This document shows, piece by piece, positions 1 to 8,715 of a stretch of 64,000 bases of DNA. Each line of letters starts with the position of its first letter. Position 1 is the stretch's first letter. The translations under genes and the position numbers were made by a program. Under the pieces are notes generated by a model. The model searched no databases. It was not told the DNA's origin and worked only from the letters and a program-made list of their open reading frames with translations. This stretch comes from Clostridiales bacterium (lineage in GTDB: Bacteria; Bacillota; Clostridia; Saccharofermentanales; Saccharofermentanaceae). Location: assembly GCA_017527865.1 (NCBI GenBank), contig JAFXPN010000018.1:1-64000 (forward strand), in the 5' to 3' direction.

Positions 1-427
1 ACTTCATGATCAGATCGTTGTGTTTTATCGATCTGTCAGCCGGTCTGTCATATGAATTGTTGACCAGAGATTCCCAGAGTTCTGAATCATACGGGTTATC
101 TTCCGCAGGCTTTACGATATAATCTCCACAATGGGCTTCTAATGAGCCGCTGTAATCGTATTTCCAGTTTTCCGCCAACCTGGCAAGCTGATCCTCAAGG
201 GATTCCCTTTGTAATGCGGTGTTTATCAACCGGAGATTTTCCGGATCATTAACCGACAATCTGCTGCGCTTGTTCTTCTTCGTTTGCGGATCGAAGGTGT
301 TGACCGAGACGACCCGGCGATCACCGAGCGTTGTTATCTTTACATCAGGCAGCACTTCGTCGAGCATCCGTCTTAAGTGCCGGTATCTGACTATGTAGTA
401 TTCTTTTGGCATTGTTCCCTTATTCAT
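1..427 (-). CDS. Unknown protein, 3' part cut off by the window edge
   Basis: An uninterrupted reading frame of about 142 codons starts at ATG 427 and runs off the left edge with no stop, so the C-terminus is missing. The product begins MNKGTMPKEYYIVRYRHL and is charged and soluble-looking, with no signal peptide or membrane segment. A second in-frame ATG at 412 is preceded by AAGGGA only three bases away, so the start could be either one. I do not recognise the family. The gene is divergent from the cardiolipin synthase gene, with about 210 bases between them. The case for a real gene rests on the long open frame and protein-like composition only. Confidence 0.55.
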   Translation of the reverse strand, partial: MNKGTMPKEYYIVRYRHLRRMLDEVLPDVKITTLGDRRVVSVNTFDPQTKKNKRSRLSVNDPENLRLINTALQRESLEDQLARLAENWKYDYSGSLEAHCGDYIVKPAEDNPYDSELWESLVNNSYDRPADRSIKHNDLIMK

Positions 428-636
428 ACTTACACATTACGCTCGAAAAGCTTATTGCACAATCCGGATTTCTTCCCGTTTTTCAGGCATATTAATGGGA
501 CACTTCAAAGATGAAATACAGGTAATACAGGCCTGACGGGAATTTGTATGAGTGTGTCAGAAGAGTGTGTTATAGTTTGATCGAACTGTGATAAAATATC
601 AAAAACTAATGATTATTGTATCCGGAGGCATAACTG

Positions 637-2175
637 ATGAAGAAGATATTGGGCAGGATCCTTGTGGTCATTCCGGCGATCGCGCTGCAGGTTCTCTGGT
701 ATGTATTGTTGATCTGGGGACTTGATAAGATCTCTCAGGGTCATCTTGGCGATATCCTGACCCTGATCTTTACGATCCTTGCGGTGATATTCGTTACGAC
801 TCTCGTGGCTAAGAGGGAAGAGAGTTCGTATAAACTCCTGTGGGTCCTCGTGATCGTTGGATTCCCGGTGCTCGGAGCCATACTGTATTTCTTTTTGGGC
901 CACAAGAGCACGGGACGCAGGCTTCAGAAGAAGATCAGTGCATCCGCGAGGCTTTTGATCCCTGAACAAGGCGCATTGATCGGTGAGAATGCCGAACAGA
1001 TAAAGAAGGAAGATCTGAGACTCGGACAGACGCTCGACTATATCAGTTCGTCGACAGGGTTCCCGGTATTAAAGAACGGCACATCCAAGTATTATCCTCT
1101 GGGCGACGACATGTTCGTTGACATGTGTGAGGATCTGAAGAAGGCCGAGAAGTTCATTTATGTCGAGTACTTCATAATCGAGAACGGAAAGTTCTGGAAC
1201 ACCCTGGTGGATATAATGGCTGAGCGCGCGGCAGCGGGCGTTGAGGTCAAGGTCATGTATGATGACCTGGGAAGCATCGCGACATATTCGGCCAAGGATA
1301 TCCTGGCTCTGTCGAAGAAGGGGATCACATGCATCCCGTTCAATCCGTTCTTCCTTATCAAGACACAGCTTAACAACCGTGACCACAGGAAGATCATGGT
1401 CATCGACGGCAAGGTCGCATACAGCGGCGGTGTCAATCTTGCCGATGAGTATATCAACGCGGTCGAGAAATTCGGCCACTGGAAGGACATCGGTTTCCGT
1501 CTGACCGGCAATGCCGTCAAGAGCTATACGTTCATGTTCACGGAATTCTGGAATGCGTTTATCAAAGATGATGAGCAGAAGATCATCTTGAGGGCTGATG
1601 ACTTTGTCGAGGAGCCGGAGTCTGTCGATAACGGTTATATCCTGCCGTATTACGATTCGCCGATGAGGAAAGATGACACGAGTAATGTGCTTTTCGCGGA
1701 GATACTGTCGCAGGCGACGGATTACGTGTGGTTCTATACACCGTACCTGATGCTCGGAGATGCTTTGTTCGACGCATTTATCAGGGCGGCGCAGAGAGGT
1801 GTCGACGTGAGGATAATCATGCCCGGCATTCCCGATAAGAAGATGGTGTTCCGTCTGTCGCGCAGTTACTACGAGGATCTGCTCAAAGCGGGCGTCAAGA
1901 TCTATGAGTATACGCCGGGATTCGTGCATGCGAAGGCTTTTATGTGTGATGACAAGGTGTGCGGCATCGGCACGGTCAATCTCGATTACAGATCACTGTT
2001 CCTGCACTTTGAGTGTAATTCCGTGTTCTACCGCGCGGACATCATGAAGGATCTGAAGAAGGATTACGAGGAGACGCTCGGAAAGTGCCGTCAGGTAAAG
2101 CTTGAGGATATAAGTCACAATATCATCCATAAGTTTATCGATAATATCCTGCGTGTGTTCGCGCCGCTGCTCTGA
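637..2175 (+). CDS. cls: Cardiolipin synthase (phospholipase D family)
   Basis: Joins two phosphatidylglycerol molecules into cardiolipin plus glycerol at the cytoplasmic membrane. The 512-residue length is normal for bacterial Cls. Three hydrophobic segments lie in the first 90 residues, followed by two phospholipase D (HKD) motifs: HRKIMVID at about 250-257, followed by GGVNLADEY, and HAKAFMCDD from about 431, followed by GTVNLDYRS. Both catalytic His/Lys pairs are present. The start has a good ribosome site (GGAGG, eight bases before ATG). It converges on the next gene with 17 bases between the stops, and no terminator hairpin is visible there. Confidence 0.93.
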   Translation: MKKILGRILVVIPAIALQVLWYVLLIWGLDKISQGHLGDILTLIFTILAVIFVTTLVAKREESSYKLLWVLVIVGFPVLGAILYFFLGHKSTGRRLQKKISASARLLIPEQGALIGENAEQIKKEDLRLGQTLDYISSSTGFPVLKNGTSKYYPLGDDMFVDMCEDLKKAEKFIYVEYFIIENGKFWNTLVDIMAERAAAGVEVKVMYDDLGSIATYSAKDILALSKKGITCIPFNPFFLIKTQLNNRDHRKIMVIDGKVAYSGGVNLADEYINAVEKFGHWKDIGFRLTGNAVKSYTFMFTEFWNAFIKDDEQKIILRADDFVEEPESVDNGYILPYYDSPMRKDDTSNVLFAEILSQATDYVWFYTPYLMLGDALFDAFIRAAQRGVDVRIIMPGIPDKKMVFRLSRSYYEDLLKAGVKIYEYTPGFVHAKAFMCDDKVCGIGTVNLDYRSLFLHFECNSVFYRADIMKDLKKDYEETLGKCRQVKLEDISHNIIHKFIDNILRVFAPLL

Positions 2176-2192
2176 CGGGAGAACGTTAAAAC

Positions 2193-4934
2193 TCAGTGCA
2201 CTTCTGATTCGGGAACGCGTGTCCAGTTGTTCATGTTGAACAGATCGTCTGTTATCGACCACCAGTTGCCGTCGGACAGGTCGAATGTGTACACGTCGCC
2301 GTGGGGCGGACGCCAGTTGTTTGAATCCGTGACGTAAAGGACGCCTTCGTATTTGCGGTCGTTATTTACCGGATTGCCCGTAAACGGATTTACGGGATCT
2401 TCTATGATCCCCTGCATCGCGAGAGTCGGCACATCCGCATTGGTCATGAAAGTGCTGTCTGTGGCAAAAGGTTCGTCGGAATTAAAGTCCTTTACCATAA
2501 GCAGCGGATTAAAGCTCTGCACATCGAGTCCGTCCGGGGAGATAAGATCAGGGAACTGCGACAGATAATACCCGTGATCTGCCACAAGGATGATCCTCGT
2601 ATTGTCATATACCCCTTCTTCTCTCAGATAGTCGAGCCACCGCGCCACCTGCTCATAGGTTGCGACATCGATGCAGTAATGCGCTCTTTGTGAATAATCG
2701 GTCATCAACATCGTTCTGCCGTTCAGGACCCTGTTCTCGGTGTTATCGGCCCCGTCAGAGCCGCTCGATCTGATCTTCAGCTGGTTGATCTCGTAATCCG
2801 GCGGTTCGAGTATGGTGGGGTTGTGAGGCGTCTCGTTCTGTAGGAGAAGGAAGCATCCCCGGGGGTCGTCATCGATCCTGGTCAGCCTTATCAGGTTATA
2901 GAGCGTAGTATAGTGATCGAGCATTTCCCTTGAGTAATAGGTCGTGATGCTGTTATGAATGTATCGTCCGTTGTCATATATGAAGCCGCGAAGAAAGACC
3001 GGTGCGGTCCTGTAGGCGCTGTACATGACAAAATTATGTTTCTGCATGGAGTCTGAATCATAATCTATGGCTTCATTGAGGAATTCTTCTGTAAATGCTC
3101 CGCGCAGTTTGTATGCGCTTATCCCGGTATACTCATCGTAGATCGACAGATCCGGGTTATCCATATAGCCTGCATACGGCGGGTCCGTAACCGTAACATC
3201 ATATCCGTTCTGTTCGAAAAGCAGGGGCATCAGCAGCAGCGCCTGGTTATGCTTTTCCACTAGGGGAATATCCGCTCTTTGATTCATCACTGCCGGAGTG
3301 TATTCATAGCCGCCGAACAGGCCCGGAGATCCGTGAAGCGTGTGAGTGCCGAAGGATATGGTGTTAGGGTAGTAGACAAATCCCGTAAAGCTGTCTGCAA
3401 GCTCCGGCTTCTCGTCGAAGATGTAGGGGATATAACCGCTGATCGCCCTGTCGAGCATGAATACTATCACGTTGTCTCCGGTCCGGCTTAAATGCAGGAT
3501 CCCGTCGAAGGACACTATATCGGCAGGTTCAAATTCGAACCGGTCCCTGTCATTTTTTACGGCGGATATGTTCATTACGGACATGGCTGACAACGAGATG
3601 AGGATCATAACAGAAGCAAAGTCCAATATGACCGGTTTCCTGCCGAATACATAAGCGCATAAAAGAAATACCAGTATTACGGTGACCGTGTTTATGATCC
3701 AAAACCAGACGGGGAAACGTATTACGCCGTCAAAACTCAGATTCGAATAAAGCGTACCGAAGCTTCTGGAGAAGACAAAATAGTCAAGGACGGAGAGGAT
3801 AAGATAACCCGGGGATAAGACAGCCAGCAGCCTGCGGCCCCTGTTTCCCATCGACAGGTAGATGACACTGAACCATATGATCAGGATCCCTGCCCATATC
3901 ATTGCGGGATATGTCAGAAGTCCGGGATCGAGTTTCCCCGTGGATGCGTTGATAAAATCGGCTACCGAAGAAGAGACGACCGATGACGGAATGCAAAGCC
4001 CCGACAGAACGGCAAGCGCCGACTGGGAAAGAAGAACGAGCCCAAACTGTCCGCGGGACGAGAGAACAGGCTCTTTCATGAACATCGAAAAGCGTTTTGT
4101 CAAAAACACGGTTATCTTCTGATCATATAATGTAAAAGCAATATAGATGATAGAACCGATGACCAGGAATTCGGCGACGGTTGTCTGTATCCTGAACATG
4201 ATCGACAGCGTCTCCGCTGTAAGGAGGACCGCAAGGGCAACGCCGGCCCGGATATATCGGCGGGTCCGGTCGGAAAGACCGGCAATTATGTTTTTCGCGA
4301 GGGAGAAGACGTTGTTCATCGTCCAGTAGAGGAGCAGACCGGACGGACTGTTATAGAGGAGGACCAGGAAGATCAGCGCGGTCACGGCTATCTGGATCTT
4401 AAGTTTGGCGGGGGAACCCTTTGAATAGACCGCGCCGGAGATGAGGTTTATCAAGGTCATGGCGACAGGGAGCAGGTTTACCGTAAAGGATCCGATGACA
4501 AGAAGTCTGTCCGGTTCCGCCAGACAGTTGACGGGTCCCCAGGAGGCTCTTTCCAGTAAACTCAGAGATGACAGATAGTTATACGCCGCAATGAAGAACG
4601 GGATCTGCAGAAGGAGCGGTACCGCCTCGTTTATGAAGCTTAAGGGACTGTAGTTGTTGATCCTGTAGTAGACGGAGAGCATCATGAACTGCTCATCATT
4701 TTTGAAAGTCTTCTTTATATGCCGGATCCCTGATTCCATGGAACGCTGCTTTTCCTGCGTGTCCCGCTGCAGTTTATCCGCCTTTTTATATAAAGGCAGA
4801 ACTATGAGATTGATCACGATGCTCAATATGATTATAGATACGGCAGCATCGGCAAAAGACCTGTAGATAAGGGTAAAAAGCAGGTCATAGATGAAGACCA
4901 GGGATCCTATGATGAGGTCATAAACGTACTGCAT
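2193..4934 (-). CDS. YidC/Oxa1-like membrane domain fused to an alkaline-phosphatase-superfamily (sulfatase/LTA-synthase-like) domain
   Basis: A 913-residue membrane protein. Residues 1 to about 225 read as a YidC/Oxa1 module (SIIILSIVINLIVLPL in the first core helix; PLLLQIPFFIAAYNYL; NSPSGLLLYWTMNNVFSLAKN at the end). A second block of hydrophobic helices runs to about 440. The rest is an outside alkaline-phosphatase-superfamily domain: DNVIVFMLDRAISGYIPYIF at its start, GTHTLHGSPGLFGG near the expected nucleophile, ILVADHGYYLSQF for metal binding. Such domains transfer phosphoglycerol or phosphoethanolamine, or remove sulfate; the substrate is unknown. The Arg that YidC proteins usually carry in the first core helix appears to be Asn here (IVINL), so classical insertase activity is doubtful. 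There is no clear Shine-Dalgarno; TGC-TATCAT ends seven bases before ATG. Confidence 0.8.
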   Translation of the reverse strand: MQYVYDLIIGSLVFIYDLLFTLIYRSFADAAVSIIILSIVINLIVLPLYKKADKLQRDTQEKQRSMESGIRHIKKTFKNDEQFMMLSVYYRINNYSPLSFINEAVPLLLQIPFFIAAYNYLSSLSLLERASWGPVNCLAEPDRLLVIGSFTVNLLPVAMTLINLISGAVYSKGSPAKLKIQIAVTALIFLVLLYNSPSGLLLYWTMNNVFSLAKNIIAGLSDRTRRYIRAGVALAVLLTAETLSIMFRIQTTVAEFLVIGSIIYIAFTLYDQKITVFLTKRFSMFMKEPVLSSRGQFGLVLLSQSALAVLSGLCIPSSVVSSSVADFINASTGKLDPGLLTYPAMIWAGILIIWFSVIYLSMGNRGRRLLAVLSPGYLILSVLDYFVFSRSFGTLYSNLSFDGVIRFPVWFWIINTVTVILVFLLCAYVFGRKPVILDFASVMILISLSAMSVMNISAVKNDRDRFEFEPADIVSFDGILHLSRTGDNVIVFMLDRAISGYIPYIFDEKPELADSFTGFVYYPNTISFGTHTLHGSPGLFGGYEYTPAVMNQRADIPLVEKHNQALLLMPLLFEQNGYDVTVTDPPYAGYMDNPDLSIYDEYTGISAYKLRGAFTEEFLNEAIDYDSDSMQKHNFVMYSAYRTAPVFLRGFIYDNGRYIHNSITTYYSREMLDHYTTLYNLIRLTRIDDDPRGCFLLLQNETPHNPTILEPPDYEINQLKIRSSGSDGADNTENRVLNGRTMLMTDYSQRAHYCIDVATYEQVARWLDYLREEGVYDNTRIILVADHGYYLSQFPDLISPDGLDVQSFNPLLMVKDFNSDEPFATDSTFMTNADVPTLAMQGIIEDPVNPFTGNPVNNDRKYEGVLYVTDSNNWRPPHGDVYTFDLSDGNWWSITDDLFNMNNWTRVPESEVH

Positions 4935-4941
4935 ATGCCTT

Positions 4942-4950
4942 ATGATAGCA
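4942..4950 (-). promoter_or_regulatory. Extended -10 (TGC TATCAT), seven bases before the start codon
   Basis: Read on the minus strand, TGC-TATCAT is followed by seven bases and the ATG of the YidC-fusion gene. If it is the -10 box, transcription would begin at or next to the start codon. No -35 match is visible. AAGG inside the seven bases is a weak alternative ribosome site. Confidence 0.35.
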
Positions 4951-5041
4951 TTCCGTTTACGAATCGGAAATAAAACGGGGTTTTCGGTGAACGGATTGTT
5001 AAAATGTTTGTTACGGGTTGGTTAATTGTGGCAAAAAACCC

Positions 5042-5070
5042 TTGCATAAAGATTTGACAGAGGTTATATT
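5042..5070 (+). promoter_or_regulatory. Candidate promoter of the pilin gene
   Basis: TTGCAT, a 17-base spacer and TATATT. An overlapping alternative is TTGACA at 5054-5059 with CATAAC at 5076-5081. Either would give a leader of roughly 65-75 bases before the pilin ATG. Which one is used cannot be decided by eye. Confidence 0.4.
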
Positions 5071-5151
5071 CCAAACATAACAAGCGAAACGAACTTTCGA
5101 CAGTTGATTCGGTTGACAAACTTATCCATAAACTCGAAGGAGGAAATTACA

Positions 5152-5565
5152 ATGAAGAGATTAGACAAGTCATCAAAGAAGGGCTTCACATTAGTTGAGC
5201 TTATCGTAGTTCTCGTTATCCTTGCCATCCTCGCTGCAATGCTCGTTCCGGCTCTTACAGGCTATATCGACAGAGCAAGACAGGAGAAGGATTATCAGAC
5301 AGCAGCTACAGTACTTACAGCAGCACAGACAGCCGCTACATATCAGTATTCCAAGCCTGCATCCCAGAGAGTGGCACCTATCACATTGTCTACATCCTGC
5401 GGCAACGGCGTTACAGTTGGTAAGTTGATCGGAAATGCTTCGAAGATATCAGATGCAAGCTTCACTGTAACTGACGGTATCATCACAGGCGGACACGTAA
5501 CGATCAACGGTTACATCTATACTTGGAATCCTTCCACTGTTGAGTGGACAGCTCAGAAGGCTTGA
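5152..5565 (+). CDS. Type IV major pilin-like prepilin
   Basis: A 137-residue prepilin. The start at 5152 is chosen because GGAGG lies eight bases upstream; an upstream in-frame TTG at 5104 lacks this. The leader MKRLDKSSKKG is short and positive, followed by FTLVELIVVLVILAILAA, the class III prepilin signature: cleavage after Gly11, Phe12 becomes the methylated N-terminus, Glu16 is mature Glu5. The hydrophobic helix is followed by a small Thr/Ser-rich globular domain with a single Cys. It would be processed by the prepilin peptidase encoded at 14033 and assembled by the pilus operon at 8189-14632. A strong terminator follows, so it is likely a highly expressed single-gene transcript. Confidence 0.9.
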   Translation: MKRLDKSSKKGFTLVELIVVLVILAILAAMLVPALTGYIDRARQEKDYQTAATVLTAAQTAATYQYSKPASQRVAPITLSTSCGNGVTVGKLIGNASKISDASFTVTDGIITGGHVTINGYIYTWNPSTVEWTAQKA

Positions 5566-5610
5566 TGATAAGCCTAAGGTAAAGCTTAAGAAGCTTAGAA
5601 CCGAATAACC

Positions 5611-5640
5611 GGCCGGGGAGCGATCCCCGGCCTTTATTTA
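5611..5640 (+). terminator. Rho-independent terminator after the pilin gene
   Basis: A nine-base-pair GC-rich stem (GGCCGGGGA / TCCCCGGCC) closed by a GCGA tetraloop and followed by TTTATTTA. It sits 46 bases after the pilin stop. Confidence 0.9.
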
Positions 5641-5641
5641 C

Positions 5642-5670
5642 TTGTTAGGATCATGCGCTGAGTTTATAAT
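5642..5670 (+). promoter_or_regulatory. Promoter of the LTA-synthase-like gene (TTGTTA-17-TATAAT)
   Basis: TTGTTA, exactly 17 bases, then TATAAT ending eight bases before the ATG at 5679. It begins directly after the pilin terminator. The position implies an mRNA with zero to two leader bases, and no Shine-Dalgarno sequence is present. Confidence 0.55.
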
Positions 5671-5678
5671 GACTTGAG

Positions 5679-8048
5679 ATGAATATCGAACAGAATCTTA
5701 CGGACAAGACGGAAAGTAAAAAGATCAACAGAAATGTTCTCTGTGCGGTCCTGGCATTACTGATAATAGCGATTTACATTCTCCTCGACGGATGGGGGAT
5801 GTTTGCTAATGTTACCGCTTATTTCCGGGGAGATGATTCGTTTAGCGGTCTGACGAGTACCGATTACAGATCGCAAACTTATGCAGGGATCATCATGGAT
5901 AACATGATCGAGCTCTATGCTGCCAGGCTTATCTGTCTTGTCATATTCCTGTTTCCGGTCATATTTACCGCATTAAAGTTCCGCATAAGCTTCAAGACCG
6001 GCAAGGATGCGGGATATAAGCGCTGGATCCCTGTTCTTCGGGCTGTTCTGGGACTGTTTGCCTTTTACTACACGATGACGCTCGGAACGGTCTTCTCACA
6101 TGAGTTGTTTACTGATTACTTCTCGTTCGGTCCGTGGAGAGTCTTCTTCAGAATTGTGGGCGCATTCCTGTTACTCGGAGCTTTTATCGTCGACTGGCCG
6201 ACTTTGATCAAAGCGGTCAGGAGTTTTCCTTCTTCTCATCCGAGGCTGTTTAAATGCCTGTTTGTATTCTTCATATCCGTCATTTCCTGCATGATGCTGG
6301 AATACCAGGCGGGAAGCAAGATGGGTATGGAGTCTTACATGCTTCCGTACAGCATACTCTATTGGCTGATCCTGCAGGTCTTCATAGGTATTATTACCCG
6401 TAATGTTAAGGCCGGCGCCTTTGTAAGCCTTATCCTGTCGTATCTAATCGGACTTGCAAATGATGTTGTCTACCAGTTCAGAGGCAATTACATAATCTTC
6501 GGCGACCTGACCGTGGTGCGGACGGCCCTCGAAGTGGCAGGCAATTATACTTACAAGTTCGGCGCATGGTTTTGGGTGTCGCTCATACTGTTGATATTAT
6601 CTTTGACGGTCACGATCCTTATAAGATTCCCTAAGCATGAGAAGGCAGGGGTAAAAGAGATCCTCATCAGGACAGGCGCTGCGGCCGCGGTCGCGGCAGT
6701 TACATTCTTTGCTTTCAGCACCGGTATCTTGTATCACAACATTAACGGTGTAGGCTGGGACTATAACAAGAATGTGTCTTTTGCCGGATATCTTCCCTAT
6801 TTCCTCAGCAATATGAATGCCATCAAGAAGGTTGAGCTCGAAGGATACGATGCGGACCTCGCGCGCGAAGCGCTCGACAGTGTGACATATGTTCAGGAAG
6901 AACCCTTTTCTTATCCTAATATCATCATCATTCAGAATGAGGCGTTCGCGGATCTGTCCGTAGCTTATGACATTGAGACAAATCAGGATTATATGCCGTT
7001 CATACACAGCATGTCCGAGAATACCCAAAAGGGTTATCTTAATATGTCGGTCACCGGAGGTCCTACCGCGAATACCGAGTTCGAGATCCTGACGAGATCT
7101 ACACTTAATTTCCTTCCGTACGGCAGTGTGCCCTATACACAGTATGTGAATGCGGATCTTCCTTCGATAGCAGTTGTATTGAGGGATCAGCCCGAACCCT
7201 ATCATACGGTTGCTTACCATTCGTATTATTCTTCCGGATACAGGAGGATCGGCGTATATGATCACTTCGGATTTGATGAGAGCCGCTTTGAAGACAGCTT
7301 CAGTGATGATTTCCCCGAGTCTGATCTTCCCCGCGGAATGGTGAGTGACTCGGCCAATTACAGGCGGGTAGAGCAGTTCTATGAAGAGTTCAGGGAGCAG
7401 TCAGATGCCCCGTGGTTCTGTTTTAACGTAACGATACAGAATCACGGCGGATATACTCAGGATTATGATCCGCCCGCCGATGAGAACACATATGTCACAA
7501 ACTTTGAGGCGACGGACTCGATAAACAGCTACCTGTCCCTTATCAGGAAGAGCGACGATGCGTTCCGTGAACTCATCGAATACTTTGAGCAGTGTGATGA
7601 GCCTACCATTATAGCCATGTACGGAGATCACCAGCCGAAGTTTGACGATGAGGCCGTTGAAGTGCTTTCCGCTCATACGGTTGACGGGTATTCCCGGCTC
7701 AATGATTACTATGTCCCTTATGTTATATGGGCGAACTTTGATATCGATGAATCCGATACTTTGGGCGATGCCGGCCACAGCGGTGAATTGAACACCCTGT
7801 CGACAAACTATTTCGCGAGCACGGTGTTCGAGACTGCAGGGGTAAGGCTTACTGATTATGACAGGTATCTTCTCGATCTTCACGAACGGGTGCCGGCGAT
7901 CACGGCGATCGGAGTCTGGGACAGCGAGGGCAATTACTATGCTTCGGCGCAGGAGACGCCCCATGCCGGAGAGCTCTCTTCTTATCAGATGGTCCAGTAT
8001 AACCTCCTTTTTGATGACGATAACCGCCTGACGGACAGGTTCGGTTAA
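5679..8048 (+). CDS. LTA synthase family sulfatase-like phosphoglycerol transferase
   Basis: A 789-residue membrane enzyme with several hydrophobic helices in the first 350 residues and an extracytoplasmic alkaline-phosphatase-superfamily domain from about 413. Motifs fit the lipoteichoic-acid-synthase group: PNIIIIQNEAFADL (metal-binding Glu), GGPTANTEFEILTRST with the expected catalytic Thr near residue 460, MYGDHQPKF, and GHSGELNTLSTNY. Family members move glycerol-phosphate from phosphatidylglycerol to a glycolipid or polymer outside the membrane. Whether this one makes LTA or decorates another glycan cannot be told. There is no Shine-Dalgarno; the start lies eight bases after a TATAAT box. 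It lies between the pilin and the pilus operon, but no functional link is evident. Confidence 0.85.
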   Translation: MNIEQNLTDKTESKKINRNVLCAVLALLIIAIYILLDGWGMFANVTAYFRGDDSFSGLTSTDYRSQTYAGIIMDNMIELYAARLICLVIFLFPVIFTALKFRISFKTGKDAGYKRWIPVLRAVLGLFAFYYTMTLGTVFSHELFTDYFSFGPWRVFFRIVGAFLLLGAFIVDWPTLIKAVRSFPSSHPRLFKCLFVFFISVISCMMLEYQAGSKMGMESYMLPYSILYWLILQVFIGIITRNVKAGAFVSLILSYLIGLANDVVYQFRGNYIIFGDLTVVRTALEVAGNYTYKFGAWFWVSLILLILSLTVTILIRFPKHEKAGVKEILIRTGAAAAVAAVTFFAFSTGILYHNINGVGWDYNKNVSFAGYLPYFLSNMNAIKKVELEGYDADLAREALDSVTYVQEEPFSYPNIIIIQNEAFADLSVAYDIETNQDYMPFIHSMSENTQKGYLNMSVTGGPTANTEFEILTRSTLNFLPYGSVPYTQYVNADLPSIAVVLRDQPEPYHTVAYHSYYSSGYRRIGVYDHFGFDESRFEDSFSDDFPESDLPRGMVSDSANYRRVEQFYEEFREQSDAPWFCFNVTIQNHGGYTQDYDPPADENTYVTNFEATDSINSYLSLIRKSDDAFRELIEYFEQCDEPTIIAMYGDHQPKFDDEAVEVLSAHTVDGYSRLNDYYVPYVIWANFDIDESDTLGDAGHSGELNTLSTNYFASTVFETAGVRLTDYDRYLLDLHERVPAITAIGVWDSEGNYYASAQETPHAGELSSYQMVQYNLLFDDDNRLTDRFG

Positions 8049-8094
8049 GCCCGCTGCTGTAATACTTTAGAAATCTTTTTAACAATAAATTTAT

Positions 8095-8124
8095 TTGACC
8101 TTGTTAAGCGGAGTGTTTTATTAT
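8095..8124 (+). promoter_or_regulatory. Promoter of the type IV pilus operon
   Basis: TTGACC, an 18-base spacer and TATTAT, giving a leader of about 55-60 bases before the GTG at 8189. No other promoter-like sequence is obvious until the end of the operon near 16.3 kb. Confidence 0.6.
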
Positions 8125-8188
8125 TATTCAGTATAGAGATAGTGTGGAGTGGTGTATTTTACCACGATGCACAGTCGAGGAGTGACAG

Positions 8189-8683
8189 GTGGCAGACAAC
8201 AGATCTGAAGAGGCATACGTCGAAGGGACGAGATTCTATAAACAGAACCCTTTGCGTGGAGCGACGCGTATCGCAGTGCGCATAGCGGTGGGGATCGTGG
8301 TCGTTGCGGCATTCCTTGCCTGGGCGGTCATCGATGTAGGCGCGCGCAAGGCTTATAAGGAGGCCCGTGATGTACGCAGGGCTCTTCGGGCGGTCGGCAC
8401 TGAATACTACAGCGGTCTGACATCCATATATGATCCCGCAAGTCCGGACGGGCTTGCCGACGGGGCTTCTGAGATGATAGAACAGGTGTCAACCAGAGAC
8501 GGTGAGGTCATCCTCTATGCGTGGGATGATACATACAATGTACCCATGCAATTCGAGTACAGAAAAGGTCTTTACCGTGTTGTGTACATCGATTCGGGCA
8601 ATACGAGTGAAGTTGCTGCAGGAGTCAGGGGCGATTTCCATGTCTACTACTCATTGGAATTGTTCCACTTCGAGGCAGAGTAA
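8189..8683 (+). CDS. Unknown single-pass membrane protein, first gene of the pilus operon
   Basis: A 164-residue protein with a GTG start supported by GAGGAG seven bases upstream. The N-terminus is basic and cytoplasmic, one hydrophobic helix lies at about 32-54 (IAVRIAVGIVVVAAFLAWAVI), and the remainder, about 105 residues, is probably outside and beta-rich. I do not recognise it. Its place at the head of a pilin-export operon, 32 bases before pilC, suggests a minor-pilin-like or assembly accessory role, but it lacks the FTLxE prepilin signature. Confidence 0.75.
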   Translation: MADNRSEEAYVEGTRFYKQNPLRGATRIAVRIAVGIVVVAAFLAWAVIDVGARKAYKEARDVRRALRAVGTEYYSGLTSIYDPASPDGLADGASEMIEQVSTRDGEVILYAWDDTYNVPMQFEYRKGLYRVVYIDSGNTSEVAAGVRGDFHVYYSLELFHFEAE

Positions 8684-8715
8684 CAAAGAGAAGGACTTAA
8701 GAAAGGAACGCATCA

